From contig OY969884.1 in the NCBI GenBank assembly GCA_963704295.1, positions 682,001-746,000 of the forward strand: 64,000 nucleotides of DNA, read 5' to 3'. Shown piece after piece: positions 35,090 through 43,625 of the stretch. Under the pieces are notes generated by a model. It did not search any database. It had not been told where the DNA came from and saw nothing but the letters and a program-made list of their open reading frames with translations. The DNA is from JACCVL01 sp963704295 (GTDB taxonomy: Bacteria; Actinomycetota; Actinomycetes; Propionibacteriales; Nocardioidaceae). Position numbers and translations under genes: made by a program. The number at the start of each line of letters is the position of its first letter. The first letter of the stretch is position 1.

Positions 35090-35881
35090 TCACGTGTCGC
35101 GGTCGGGTGCCAACGGATCGCCCACCGAGCCGTCCCGCGGATCGATCGGCCCCTGAGCCAGGCGCTGCGCCATCGGCGCTGCGCTGGGCTCGAGACCGGC
35201 GACCGCACGGAGACCGGCGAGGACGTCGTCGGGTCGTACGGACGGTTCCCCGTGTCGAACGACCACCTCCAGTATCGCACACCGGTCTCCCGCACCCCCG
35301 GCATCAGGGTCCGAACCGGTGGTCGGCGCGTCGTCGACCGACTCGACCCGCAGGCTGATCACGGCTGCGCGGGCATCGAAGCTGCGCAGCCCGCGCTTGG
35401 TCATCCGGCTGACCTCGACGCCGTCGGCAGCGAGGAAGGCGTCCACCGCCCGCGCCGCGGTCGCGGGCTCCACCCCCGGCAGCCGCAGCCGCCACCGGCT
35501 GGCCTGCAGCCGGTCGGCCAGCGAGCCGGGGGCGGCGGTCACGGCGTCCAGCACGTCCAGTCCGGGCGGCATCGCGGCGTCCAGCGCCGCCTGCACCGTC
35601 TCCGGCGGGCAGTCGGCGGCCAGCGCGACCTCGAGATACTCCGCCTCGCTCGCCGCCCCGGTCGGCGCCGCCCCCGCGTACGACAGCCGCGGGTGCGGGT
35701 TGAAGCCCGAGGAGTAGGCCACCGGCAGACCCGACCGGCGGACGGCCCGCTCGAAGGCGCGGCTGATGTCACGGTGACTGGTGAATCGCAGCCGACCCCG
35801 CTTGGCGTACCGGATGCGCACCCGCTGCACCGGCGGCGGCTGCTGCACCGGGGGCTGCTTCGCGGGGGGCGGGGGCGACAC
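35090..35881 (-). CDS. TIGR03936 family radical-SAM-linked protein (DUF2344)
   Basis: This 263-residue protein of the DUF2344/TIGR03936 family has no iron-sulfur motif of its own. It is the usual partner of the TIGR03960 B12-binding radical SAM enzyme. Family segments visible are RIRYAKRGRLRFTSHRDISRAFERA (runs RIRYAKRGRLRF and TSHRDISRAFERA), AYSSGFNPHPRLSYAGA and GAASEAEYLEV. Its role is not firmly known. The start is uncertain: GTG at 35881 leaves a Pro/Gln-rich lead of about 20 residues, and the frame stays open to 35950. Its partner gene lies 4.2 kb away, separated by an inserted cassette. Confidence 0.82.
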   Translation of the reverse strand: MSPPPPAKQPPVQQPPPVQRVRIRYAKRGRLRFTSHRDISRAFERAVRRSGLPVAYSSGFNPHPRLSYAGAAPTGAASEAEYLEVALAADCPPETVQAALDAAMPPGLDVLDAVTAAPGSLADRLQASRWRLRLPGVEPATAARAVDAFLAADGVEVSRMTKRGLRSFDARAAVISLRVESVDDAPTTGSDPDAGGAGDRCAILEVVVRHGEPSVRPDDVLAGLRAVAGLEPSAAPMAQRLAQGPIDPRDGSVGDPLAPDRDT

Positions 35882-36009
35882 GCGCCGGACCCTACTCGCG
35901 CAGCCGCGCCGACCCCCCCGGGGCCGGGGGCCACACCGGTGATCATGCATACCGGTCGCCCGGGCGGCGGCGATGCAGCATCGTTGCCCCCATCTGGGAG
36001 AGGGAGACG

Positions 36010-37377
36010 ATGACGCAGATCGACCGGGGCAAGCTGACGAAGGCGATGGCCCGCGAGCAGCGGACCTACCACGACGCCCACCCGCAGACCCGCAAGGTGC
36101 TGGAGCAGGCCGGTGCGCTGCTGTCCGGGGTGCCGATGACCTGGATGGCCAAGTGGGCGGGCGGGTTCCCGCTCGTGCACGCCACCGCCACCGGCGCGCT
36201 GATCACCGACGTCGACGGCCATACCTACGTCGACTTCGCCCTGGGCGACACCGGAGCGATGGCCGGTCACTCTCCGCCCGAGACGGTCGCGGCCATCGAG
36301 GACCGGGCGCTGGTCCGCGGCGGGCTGACCACCATGCTGCCCACCGAGGACGCCGGGTGGGTCGGTGCCGAGCTGGCGCGGCGGTTCGGGCTGCCCCGGT
36401 GGTCCTTCGCCCTGACCGCGACCGACGCGAACCGCTGGGCACTGCGGCTGGCCCGGATGCTCACCAGCCGGCCGAAGGTCCTGGCCTTCGCCTACTGCTA
36501 CCACGGCACGGTCGACGAGACCTTCGTCGTGCGCGGGGAGGCCGGTGAGACTCAGGCCCGGCCGGGCAACGTCGGCCCGGCGGTGGACGTCCGCGACACC
36601 ACCCGGGTTGCCGAGTTCAACGACCTGACCGGTGTCGAGGCCGCCTTGGCACACGGCGACGTGGCCTGCGTGATCACCGAGCCCGCGCTCACGAACATCG
36701 GGATCGTGCTGCCGGAGCCGGGCTTCCTCGAGGGCCTGCGCGAGCTCTGCGACCGGTACGGCGCGCTGCTGCTGATCGACGAGACGCACACGCTGAGCGC
36801 CGGTCCCGGCGGGATGACGGCCGCCGAGGGGTTGCGACCCGACCTGGTGGTCGTGGGCAAGGCGATCGCGGGCGGTGTGCCGATCGGGGCGTACGGCGTC
36901 AGCGCGGAGCTGGCAAAGCGGTTGGCGACGGCGACCGAGCGCCGCGAGGTCGACCTGGTGGACGTCGGCGGCGTCGGCGGCACCCTGGCCGGCAACGCAC
37001 TGTCACTGGCCGCAGCCCGGGCGACCCTTGGCGAGGTGCTGACCGACGAGGCGTTCACCTCCATGTCGACGCTTGCCGCGCGGTACACGCAAGGCGTTCA
37101 AGACACCATCGACCGGCACGACCTTGCCTGGTCCGTGGTCCGGCTCGGCGCCCGCGCGGAGTACCGGTTCTGCTCCCCGGCCCCGCGCACCGGCTCGGAG
37201 TCGGCGGCCGCGCAGGACGACGAGCTCGAGGACTACCTGCACCTGGCCCTGCTCAATCGAGGCATCCTGCTCACCCCGTTCCACAACATGGCGCTGATGT
37301 GCCCGGTGACGACGTCGGACGACGTCGACCGGCACACCGACGCGTTCGCCGAGGTGGTGGCTGCGGTCGTCGGCTGA
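36010..37377 (+). CDS. Class III PLP-dependent aminotransferase
   Basis: A 455-residue fold-type I enzyme of the class III group, close in pattern to glutamate-1-semialdehyde aminomutase-like transaminases. Visible features are GHTYVDFALGDTGAMAGHSP, CYHGTVDET in the cofactor loop, the PLP-binding aspartate in LLIDETHTLS, and the Schiff-base lysine in VVVGKAIAGGVPIGAYG. The true substrate is unknown; it is not hemL, since no heme genes surround it and its N-terminus differs. GGGAGAGGGAGACG just upstream provides the ribosome site. It is the first gene of a two-gene unit with an MFS transporter 26 bases downstream. Confidence 0.85.
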   Translation: MTQIDRGKLTKAMAREQRTYHDAHPQTRKVLEQAGALLSGVPMTWMAKWAGGFPLVHATATGALITDVDGHTYVDFALGDTGAMAGHSPPETVAAIEDRALVRGGLTTMLPTEDAGWVGAELARRFGLPRWSFALTATDANRWALRLARMLTSRPKVLAFAYCYHGTVDETFVVRGEAGETQARPGNVGPAVDVRDTTRVAEFNDLTGVEAALAHGDVACVITEPALTNIGIVLPEPGFLEGLRELCDRYGALLLIDETHTLSAGPGGMTAAEGLRPDLVVVGKAIAGGVPIGAYGVSAELAKRLATATERREVDLVDVGGVGGTLAGNALSLAAARATLGEVLTDEAFTSMSTLAARYTQGVQDTIDRHDLAWSVVRLGARAEYRFCSPAPRTGSESAAAQDDELEDYLHLALLNRGILLTPFHNMALMCPVTTSDDVDRHTDAFAEVVAAVVG

Positions 37378-37403
37378 CCTGCGTCGTGCGCGACGATGGG
37401 CGC

Positions 37404-38654
37404 GTGACCCCGACCGCGCCCGGGCCTGGCGGCGTCCCCGAGTCCCGGCGCGCGAAGGTCCTCGTGCTGGCCGGGCTGCTGCTGCTCGCGGTGAGCCTGC
37501 GCCCCGCGGTGACCAGCCTGGGCTCGGTGCTGGGAGACGTCCAGGCCGACCTGCGGCTGGCCGGCTGGCTGGCCAGCCTGCTCACCACGCTGCCGGTGTT
37601 GTGCTTCGCCGCGGTCGGGGCCGTCACCCACCCGCTGACGCACCGCTTCGGCCTGCACCGCACAGCGCTGGTGTCGCTGCTTGCCATCGTCGCCGGCACC
37701 GCAGCACGGTCGCTGACCGACTCGGCCACGGTCTTCACGCTGGCGTCGACCGTGGCGCTGGCCGGCATGGCGGTCGGGAACGTCTCCCTGCCGCCGCTGG
37801 TCAAGCTGCACTTCCCCGCCCATATCCCGGCAGTGACTGCGGCGTACTCGTGCGCGCTGCTGAGCGGCGCGGCGATTCCGGCGGGACTCACCGTGCCGGT
37901 GGCCGACGCCGCCGGCACGTGGCGGTGGGGGTTGGGGCTGTGGGCGATCACCGCCGCCGTCGCCGCAGTGCCGTGGCTGGGTCTGCTGCGGCACGACGTC
38001 CGGGAGCGGGACGAGGACTCGCCGCTGCGGGCGGTGCTGACCCCGGCGCGGCTACTCCGATCGCCGCTTGCCTGGATGATGGCGGTGTTCTTCGGGGTGC
38101 AGTCCGCGCAGGCCTACGCGCAGTTCGGCTGGCTGCCGACCATCTACGAGGACGCCGGCCTGTCGCCGACGGCTGCGGCGCTGATGCTGACCGTCACCAC
38201 CGCGGTCGGGGTGCCCGCCCCCCTGATCCTCCCGGCCTATACCCGGCGCACCAGTGACCACCGCGGCCTGGTGCTCGGCTTCGCCGCGTTCACGGCGATC
38301 GGGATCGGCGGGCTGATGCTGGCTCCAGCGACCCTGCCGTGGCTGTGGGCCGCCTGCATGGGGCTCGGCGGTGCGGCGTTCCCCTGGGCGCTGGCGATGC
38401 TCGGACTGCGCACCCGTACGACCGAAGGCACTGCTGCGCTGTCCGGGTTCGTGCAGAGCGTCGGTTACCTGCTGTCGGCGATCGGACCGCTCGGCACCGG
38501 GCTGTTGCACGACGCCACCGGCGGCTGGACGCTGCCGTTGCTGGTGCTGCTCGCCCTGACCGCGCCGATGCTGGTCACCGGGCTGTGGATCGCTCGCGCC
38601 GGCATGCTCGAGGACGAGCTCGCCGGAGCGGACCGGTCGGCGCGCGACCGCTGA
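37404..38654 (+). CDS. CynX/NimT-type MFS transporter
   Basis: A 416-residue transporter with 12 predicted membrane segments. The CynX/NimT group signature is visible as LLLAVSLRPAVTSLGSVLGDV in helix 1 (runs LLLAVSLRPAV and TSLGSVLGDV) and SGFVQSVGYLLSAIGP late in the protein. Relatives carry cyanate, 2-nitroimidazole or amino-acid-like compounds; the substrate here is unknown but may be that of the adjacent aminotransferase. The GTG at 37404 is the start because the membrane domain follows after a short Pro-rich tail. Confidence 0.82.
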   Translation: MTPTAPGPGGVPESRRAKVLVLAGLLLLAVSLRPAVTSLGSVLGDVQADLRLAGWLASLLTTLPVLCFAAVGAVTHPLTHRFGLHRTALVSLLAIVAGTAARSLTDSATVFTLASTVALAGMAVGNVSLPPLVKLHFPAHIPAVTAAYSCALLSGAAIPAGLTVPVADAAGTWRWGLGLWAITAAVAAVPWLGLLRHDVRERDEDSPLRAVLTPARLLRSPLAWMMAVFFGVQSAQAYAQFGWLPTIYEDAGLSPTAAALMLTVTTAVGVPAPLILPAYTRRTSDHRGLVLGFAAFTAIGIGGLMLAPATLPWLWAACMGLGGAAFPWALAMLGLRTRTTEGTAALSGFVQSVGYLLSAIGPLGTGLLHDATGGWTLPLLVLLALTAPMLVTGLWIARAGMLEDELAGADRSARDR

Positions 38655-38662
38655 CGTCCCGG

Positions 38663-38686
38663 TCCCGCCCGCGATGCCGCGGGCGG
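38663..38686. terminator. Bidirectional terminator hairpin
   Basis: Perfect 10-base arms (CCCGCCCGCG at 38663-38672 and CGCGGGCGGG at 38677-38686) enclose ATGC. The hairpin fills the 44-base gap between the convergent transporter and formaldehyde dehydrogenase genes and can serve both. Confidence 0.8.
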
Positions 38687-38698
38687 GCCGGGCTCGCG

Positions 38699-39919
38699 TC
38701 AGGCGGCGGTGCCGAGGTAACCGTTCGGGTCGAGGACGAACTTCTTGCTGGCGCCCTTGTCGAAGTCGGCGTAGCCCTGCGGAGCCTGGTCGATCGAGAT
38801 GGCGGTCGCGTTGACCGCCTTCGCGATCTGCACCCGGTCATGCAGGATCGCCATCATCAGACCGCGGTGGTACTTCATCACCGGGCACTGACCGGTCGCG
38901 AAGGTGTGCGACTTCGCCCAGCCCAGGCCGATCCGGATCGACAGCGAGCCCTGCTGCGCGGCCTCGTCGGCAGCACCCGGGTCGCCGGTCACGTACAGCC
39001 CGGGGATACCGAGCCCACCGCCGGCGCGGGTGACGTCCATCATCGAGTTCAGCACGGTCGCCGGAGCCTCGTCGGCGTCCTTGCCGTGGCCGCGCGCCTC
39101 GAATCCGACCGCGTCCACGCCGCAGTCGACCTCGGGGACACCGAGGATCTGCTCGATCTGGTCCTTGGGGTCGCCCTGCGACACGTCGACCGTCTCGCAC
39201 CCGAAGCTGCGCGCCTGCGCGAGCCGCTCCTCGTTGAGGTCGCCCACGATGACAGCGGCTGCCCCCAGCAGTTGCGCGGAGGCGGCCGCCGCGAGGCCGA
39301 CCGGTCCGGCACCCGCGATGTAGACGGTGGAGCCGACGCCGACACCCGCGGTCACGCAGCCGTGGAAGCCGGTCGGGAAGATGTCGGAGAGCATGGTCAG
39401 GTCGAGGATCTTCTCCAGCGCCTGGTCCCGGTCCGGGAAGCGCAGCAGGTTCCAGTCGGCATAGGGCACGACCACGTACTGCGCCTGGCCGCCGACCCAT
39501 CCGCCCATGTCGACGTACCCGTAGGCGGAACCGGGACGATCGGGGTTGACGTTGAGGCAGATCCCGGTCTGTCCCTCCTTGCAGTTGCGACAACGGCCGC
39601 ACGCGATGTTGAACGGCACGGAGACGATGTCGCCCTGCTTGATGAACTCGACTCCCGGGCCGGTCTCGACGACCTCGCCGGTGATCTCGTGCCCGAGGAT
39701 CAGGCCCTCCGGCGCGGTGGTACGACCTCGCACCATGTGCTGGTCGGACCCGCAGATGTTGGTGGCGACGGTCTTCAGGATCGCCGCGTGCGGAAGCTTG
39801 CGCCCGATGTTGGCCGGGTTGACGCCCGGGCCGTCCTGCAACTCGAAGCTGGGGTACTCGATTCCCTGCACCTCTACCTTGCCCGGACCTGCGTACGCCA
39901 CGGCCTTGTTGTCCGACAT
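38699..39919 (-). CDS. fdhA: Glutathione-independent formaldehyde dehydrogenase
   Basis: A zinc-dependent medium-chain dehydrogenase that oxidises formaldehyde to formate with tightly bound NAD+ (PDH/FDM group known from Pseudomonas putida). The 406-residue protein shows the catalytic Cys in ICGSDQHMVRGRT, the structural zinc lobe CGRCRNCKEGQTGIC, and the Rossmann GAGPVGLAAAASAQLLGA. The insertion SYGY-like loop and EARGHGKDADEAP are typical of this branch rather than the mycothiol-dependent enzyme. GGGAGG lies about seven bases before the ATG. The gene is divergent from nothing; it faces the MFS gene across a shared terminator. Confidence 0.92.
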   Translation of the reverse strand: MSDNKAVAYAGPGKVEVQGIEYPSFELQDGPGVNPANIGRKLPHAAILKTVATNICGSDQHMVRGRTTAPEGLILGHEITGEVVETGPGVEFIKQGDIVSVPFNIACGRCRNCKEGQTGICLNVNPDRPGSAYGYVDMGGWVGGQAQYVVVPYADWNLLRFPDRDQALEKILDLTMLSDIFPTGFHGCVTAGVGVGSTVYIAGAGPVGLAAAASAQLLGAAAVIVGDLNEERLAQARSFGCETVDVSQGDPKDQIEQILGVPEVDCGVDAVGFEARGHGKDADEAPATVLNSMMDVTRAGGGLGIPGLYVTGDPGAADEAAQQGSLSIRIGLGWAKSHTFATGQCPVMKYHRGLMMAILHDRVQIAKAVNATAISIDQAPQGYADFDKGASKKFVLDPNGYLGTAA

Positions 39920-40095
39920 TCGCGACCTCCCTCTTCACCTCGGGGGGGCCGACCGCCGTGGTCGACCTCGCGCAGCGCCTGGTGGCGCGGACTGTCCCGA
40001 GGAATCGAACCTATGCCTCACACCGGACTCCAACAACTCGGCTCCGAGCGTCGCCGCCGGGCCCGAGCACGACCGTACGGAGGGTGGCCCGCCGA
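39920..40095 (-). other. Intergenic region upstream of fdhA
   Basis: This 176-base gap lies between the fdhA start and the end of the TIGR03960 gene. It should hold the fdhA promoter, but I see no convincing -35/-10 pair. A T-arm-like stretch (TCGAACC near 40007) does not belong to a foldable tRNA. Confidence 0.3.
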
Positions 40096-42057
40096 CTACA
40101 GCACGGACAGGGGGAGCAGCTGCTGACCGGTCGGACCCACCTGGATCTCGGTGCCCAGCTGCGGGCAGACCCCGCAGTCGTAGCACGGCGTCCAGCGGCA
40201 GTCGTCCACCTCGGCCCCGTCCGGGTCGAGCGCGTCCTGCCAGTCCTCCCAGAGCCAGTCCCGGTCCAAGCCGGAGTCGAGGTGGTCCCAGGGCAGCACC
40301 TCGGCGTAGTCCCGCTCGCGCGTCGTGTACCAGTCGAGGTCCACGGGCTGCTCGGCGAGCGCGCGCTCGGCGGCTGCCACCCAGCGCTCGTACGAGAAGT
40401 GCTCACTCCAGCCGTCGAAGCGACCGCCGTCCCGCCAGACCTCCTCGATGACCCGACCGATCCGACGGTCCCCTCGGCTCAGCAGTCCCTCGACGATGCC
40501 GGGCTTGCCGTCGTGGTAGCGAAAGCCGATCGCCCGCCCGTACCGCTTGTCCGCGCGGACGGCGGCACGCAGCTGGGCGAGCCGATGGTCGGTCGTCTCG
40601 TGGTCGAGCTGTCCGGCCCACTGGAAGGGAGTGTGCGGCTTGGGCACGAACCCGCCGATGCTGACCGTGCAGCGGATGTCGTTGCGCCCTGAGACCTGGC
40701 GTCCGGTTGCGATCACCTTCTTCGCCAGCTCGGCGATCTCCAGTACGTCGTCGTCGGTCTCGGTCGGCAGCCCGCACATGAAGTAGAGCTTCACCTGCCG
40801 CCAGCCTTGCGAGTAGGCAGCGCTGACCGTGCGGATCAGATCCTCCTCGGTGACCATCTTGTTGATCACCTTGCGCATCCGCTCGCTGCCGCCCTCCGGG
40901 GCGAACGTCAGTCCCGAGCGCCGGCCGTTGCGGCTGAACTCGTTGGCCAGCGTGATGTTGAAGGCGTCCACCCGGGTGGACGGGAGCGACAGCGAGATAT
41001 CGGTGCCCTCGTACCGGTCCCCCAGCCCCTTGGCCACCTCAGCGATCTCGGAGTGGTCCGCGCTGGACAGACTCAGCAGGCCAACCTCCTCGAAGCCCGA
41101 GGCCTTGATGCCGTTGTCGACCATGTCGCCGATCGTCGAGATGCTCCGCTCGCGGACCGGCCGGGTGATCATGCCCGCCTGGCAGAACCGGCAGCCTCGG
41201 GTGCAACCGCGGAAGATCTCGACCGAGTAGCGCTCGTGCACCGTCTCTGCAAGCGGCACCAGCGGCTGCTTCGGGTACGGCCAGGCGTCGAGGTCCATCA
41301 GGGTGTGCTTGGCCACGCGCCACGGAACGCCGGATCGATTCGGGACCACGCGCTGGATCCGGCCGTCCGGGAGATGCTCCACGTCGTAGAAGCGGGGCAC
41401 GTAGACGCCGCCGGATGCGGCCAGCCGCAGCAGCAGCTCGTCCCGTCCGCCCGGACGCCCCTCGTCCTTCCACTCCCGGACCACGGCGCTGATCGCGAGC
41501 ACGACTTCCTCGCCGTCGCCGAGCACCGCGGCGTCGAGGAAGTCGGCGATCGGCTCGGGGTTGAACGCGGCATGCCCCCCCGCGAGCACCACCGGGTGCT
41601 CGTCGGTGCGGTCCGCGCTGTGCAGCGGGATGCCGGCCAGGTCGAGCGCGGTGAGCATGTTGGTGTAGCCGAGCTCGGTCGAGAACGAGATGCCCAGCAG
41701 GTCGAAGTCCGCCACCGGGCGGTGCCCGTCCACCGTGAACTGTGGGAGGCGGTGCTGCCGCATCACCCGCTCCATGTCCGGGAACACCGCGTAGGTGCGC
41801 TCGGCGAGCAGCCAGTCCTGCTCGTTGAGCACCTCGTAGAGGATCGCGACTCCCTGGTTCGGGAGCCCCACCTCGTACGCGTCGGGGTACATCAGCGCCC
41901 AGCGGACCTCGACGGCGTCCCAGTCCTTCGAGGTCGCGTTGAGCTCACCCCCGACGTACTGGATGGGCTTGCTGACCAGAGGCAGCAGCGGCTCCAGGCG
42001 CGGCCAGATCGAGCAACCAGCCGTGGGCACGGCGGTCTGCACGGTCGTGACGGGCAT
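40096..42057 (-). CDS. TIGR03960 family B12-binding radical SAM protein
   Basis: A 653-residue enzyme with an N-terminal B12-binding-like Rossmann domain (SFSTELGYTNMLTALDLAGI, GGHAAFNPEPIADFLDA) and a radical SAM core with the CTRGCRFC cluster motif. HTPFQWAGQ occurs near the C-terminal third, and a C-terminal cysteine cluster CYDCGVCPQLG may hold a second cluster. Substrate unknown; it always travels with TIGR03936 proteins. The ATG at 42057 (MPVTTVQTAVPTAG) is the start, with GGGAG about 12 bases upstream; an in-frame GTG-type start at 42192 lies in the divergent promoter region. Confidence 0.9.
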   Translation of the reverse strand: MPVTTVQTAVPTAGCSIWPRLEPLLPLVSKPIQYVGGELNATSKDWDAVEVRWALMYPDAYEVGLPNQGVAILYEVLNEQDWLLAERTYAVFPDMERVMRQHRLPQFTVDGHRPVADFDLLGISFSTELGYTNMLTALDLAGIPLHSADRTDEHPVVLAGGHAAFNPEPIADFLDAAVLGDGEEVVLAISAVVREWKDEGRPGGRDELLLRLAASGGVYVPRFYDVEHLPDGRIQRVVPNRSGVPWRVAKHTLMDLDAWPYPKQPLVPLAETVHERYSVEIFRGCTRGCRFCQAGMITRPVRERSISTIGDMVDNGIKASGFEEVGLLSLSSADHSEIAEVAKGLGDRYEGTDISLSLPSTRVDAFNITLANEFSRNGRRSGLTFAPEGGSERMRKVINKMVTEEDLIRTVSAAYSQGWRQVKLYFMCGLPTETDDDVLEIAELAKKVIATGRQVSGRNDIRCTVSIGGFVPKPHTPFQWAGQLDHETTDHRLAQLRAAVRADKRYGRAIGFRYHDGKPGIVEGLLSRGDRRIGRVIEEVWRDGGRFDGWSEHFSYERWVAAAERALAEQPVDLDWYTTRERDYAEVLPWDHLDSGLDRDWLWEDWQDALDPDGAEVDDCRWTPCYDCGVCPQLGTEIQVGPTGQQLLPLSVL

Positions 42058-42206
42058 GCGCGGGTGCTCCCGGGGGCCGGTGGTCGGGACCACCCACCCT
42101 AACGCGGGCGGCCTGGCCGGCAGCGGGTGTACCGGCGGGCCGATCGGGGAAGGCTGCTGCGGGGGTTGCTCCCCCGAGGTCCCGTCCACCACTTCGAGGA
42201 GCAGGC

Positions 42207-43607
42207 ATGGCGAGCACGACGACGCGCGAAGGCGAGCAGACGGGCGGCCAGGGCCAGCTCGGTGCGGGGCTCAAGCAGCGGCACATCACGATGATCTCGA
42301 TCGCCGGCGTGATCGGCGCCGGCATCTTCATCGGCTCCGGAGCCGCGATTGCGATCGCCGGCCCCGCCGTGCTGCTGTCGTACCTGCTGGCGGGCACGCT
42401 CGTCGTGCTGGTCATGCGGATGCTCGGCGAGATGGCGATCGCGCAGCCGGACACCGGCTCGTTCTCTACCTACGCCGAGCGCGCGATCGGCCCCTGGGCC
42501 GGTTTCTCGATCGGCTGGCTCTACTGGTGGTTTTGGGTGCTCGTCATCCCGGTCGAGGCGACCGCGGCCGCGCTGGTGCTCGGCGGCTGGCTGCCCGACG
42601 TCCCGCAGTGGGTCTTCGCCCTGATCGTGACCGCCCTGCTGACGGGCACGAACCTGGCCAGCGTCGCGAACTTCGGGGAGTTCGAGTTCTGGTTCGCCCT
42701 GATCAAGGTGGTCGCGATCGTGGCCTTCATCGCGATCGGGCTGGCGGCGATCTTCGGGCTGCTGCCGACGTCGGAGGTGTCCGGGGTGAGCCGGCTGTAC
42801 GAGCAGGGCGGCTTCCTGCCGCATGGGCTCGGCGCCGTCCTCACCGCCATGCTGATCACGATGTTCACGTTCATGGGGACCGAGATCGTGACCATCGCGG
42901 CGGCCGAGTCCGAGGACCCGGCAAAGGGCATCCGCCGGGCCGTGAACTCGGTGATCTGGCGGATCAGCCTGTTCTACCTCGGATCGATCTTCGTGGTGGT
43001 GGCGCTGGTGAGCTGGCGGGAGCCGAGCCTCGAGCGGTCCGGTTCGTACCAGGCGGCCCTGGACGTGATCGGGCTCGGCTCCTACTCCTGGGTGCTCGAC
43101 CTGGTCGTGCTGACGGCCGTGGCCTCCTGCCTCAACTCGGCGCTCTACACCGCGTCCCGGATGGCGTTCTCGCTGGCCAGGCGCGGCGAGGCGCCGGCCC
43201 GCTGGGCCACGACCACCGCCCGGGGAGTACCGGCCTGGGCGATCCTCGTCAGCACGGCGTTCGGGTTCGCCGCCGTGGTCGGAAACTACGTGCTGCCCTC
43301 GAAGATCTTCGGCTACCTGCTGGCCAGCTCGGGGGCGATCGCGCTGCTCGTCTACCTCGTCATCGCGGTGTCGCAGCTCCGGATGCGGCGCCAGCTGGAC
43401 GACCGGGACCTCGCCCTGCGGATGTGGGCCTACCCGGTGCTGACCTGGGCCGTCATCGCCTTCATCGTGGGCGTGGTCGGGTTCATGGCCCAGCGGGAGG
43501 GCTACCGGCTGCAGCTGTGGCTCTCACTGGCACTCGCCGGTGTGATCGTCACGGTCGGCCTGGTCCGCCAGCAACGGACCGGCCGGCGGACCCCCACCTC
43601 GGTCTAG
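42207..43607 (+). CDS. Amino-acid permease of the APC superfamily (AAT type)
   Basis: A 466-residue permease with 12 membrane segments. GVIGAGIFIGSGAAIAIAGP in helix 1 is the substrate-binding GxGxF/I motif, and MLGEMAIAQPDTGSFSTYA is the other family mark. It fits the AAT family (GABA, asparagine, aromatic or proline permeases); the exact amino acid cannot be read. It is preceded by GAGGAG at good spacing and is a single-gene unit divergent from the TIGR03960 gene, convergent with rodA. Confidence 0.9.
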   Translation: MASTTTREGEQTGGQGQLGAGLKQRHITMISIAGVIGAGIFIGSGAAIAIAGPAVLLSYLLAGTLVVLVMRMLGEMAIAQPDTGSFSTYAERAIGPWAGFSIGWLYWWFWVLVIPVEATAAALVLGGWLPDVPQWVFALIVTALLTGTNLASVANFGEFEFWFALIKVVAIVAFIAIGLAAIFGLLPTSEVSGVSRLYEQGGFLPHGLGAVLTAMLITMFTFMGTEIVTIAAAESEDPAKGIRRAVNSVIWRISLFYLGSIFVVVALVSWREPSLERSGSYQAALDVIGLGSYSWVLDLVVLTAVASCLNSALYTASRMAFSLARRGEAPARWATTTARGVPAWAILVSTAFGFAAVVGNYVLPSKIFGYLLASSGAIALLVYLVIAVSQLRMRRQLDDRDLALRMWAYPVLTWAVIAFIVGVVGFMAQREGYRLQLWLSLALAGVIVTVGLVRQQRTGRRTPTSV

Positions 43608-43625
43608 CCGGGGGTCGGCCCGCCG

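Noticed and set aside
39990..40050. A tRNA-like stretch with a T-arm-like TCGAACC
   Set aside because: No five-base T stem, acceptor pairing or anticodon arm can be built around it, and the flanking sequence does not fold as a cloverleaf.
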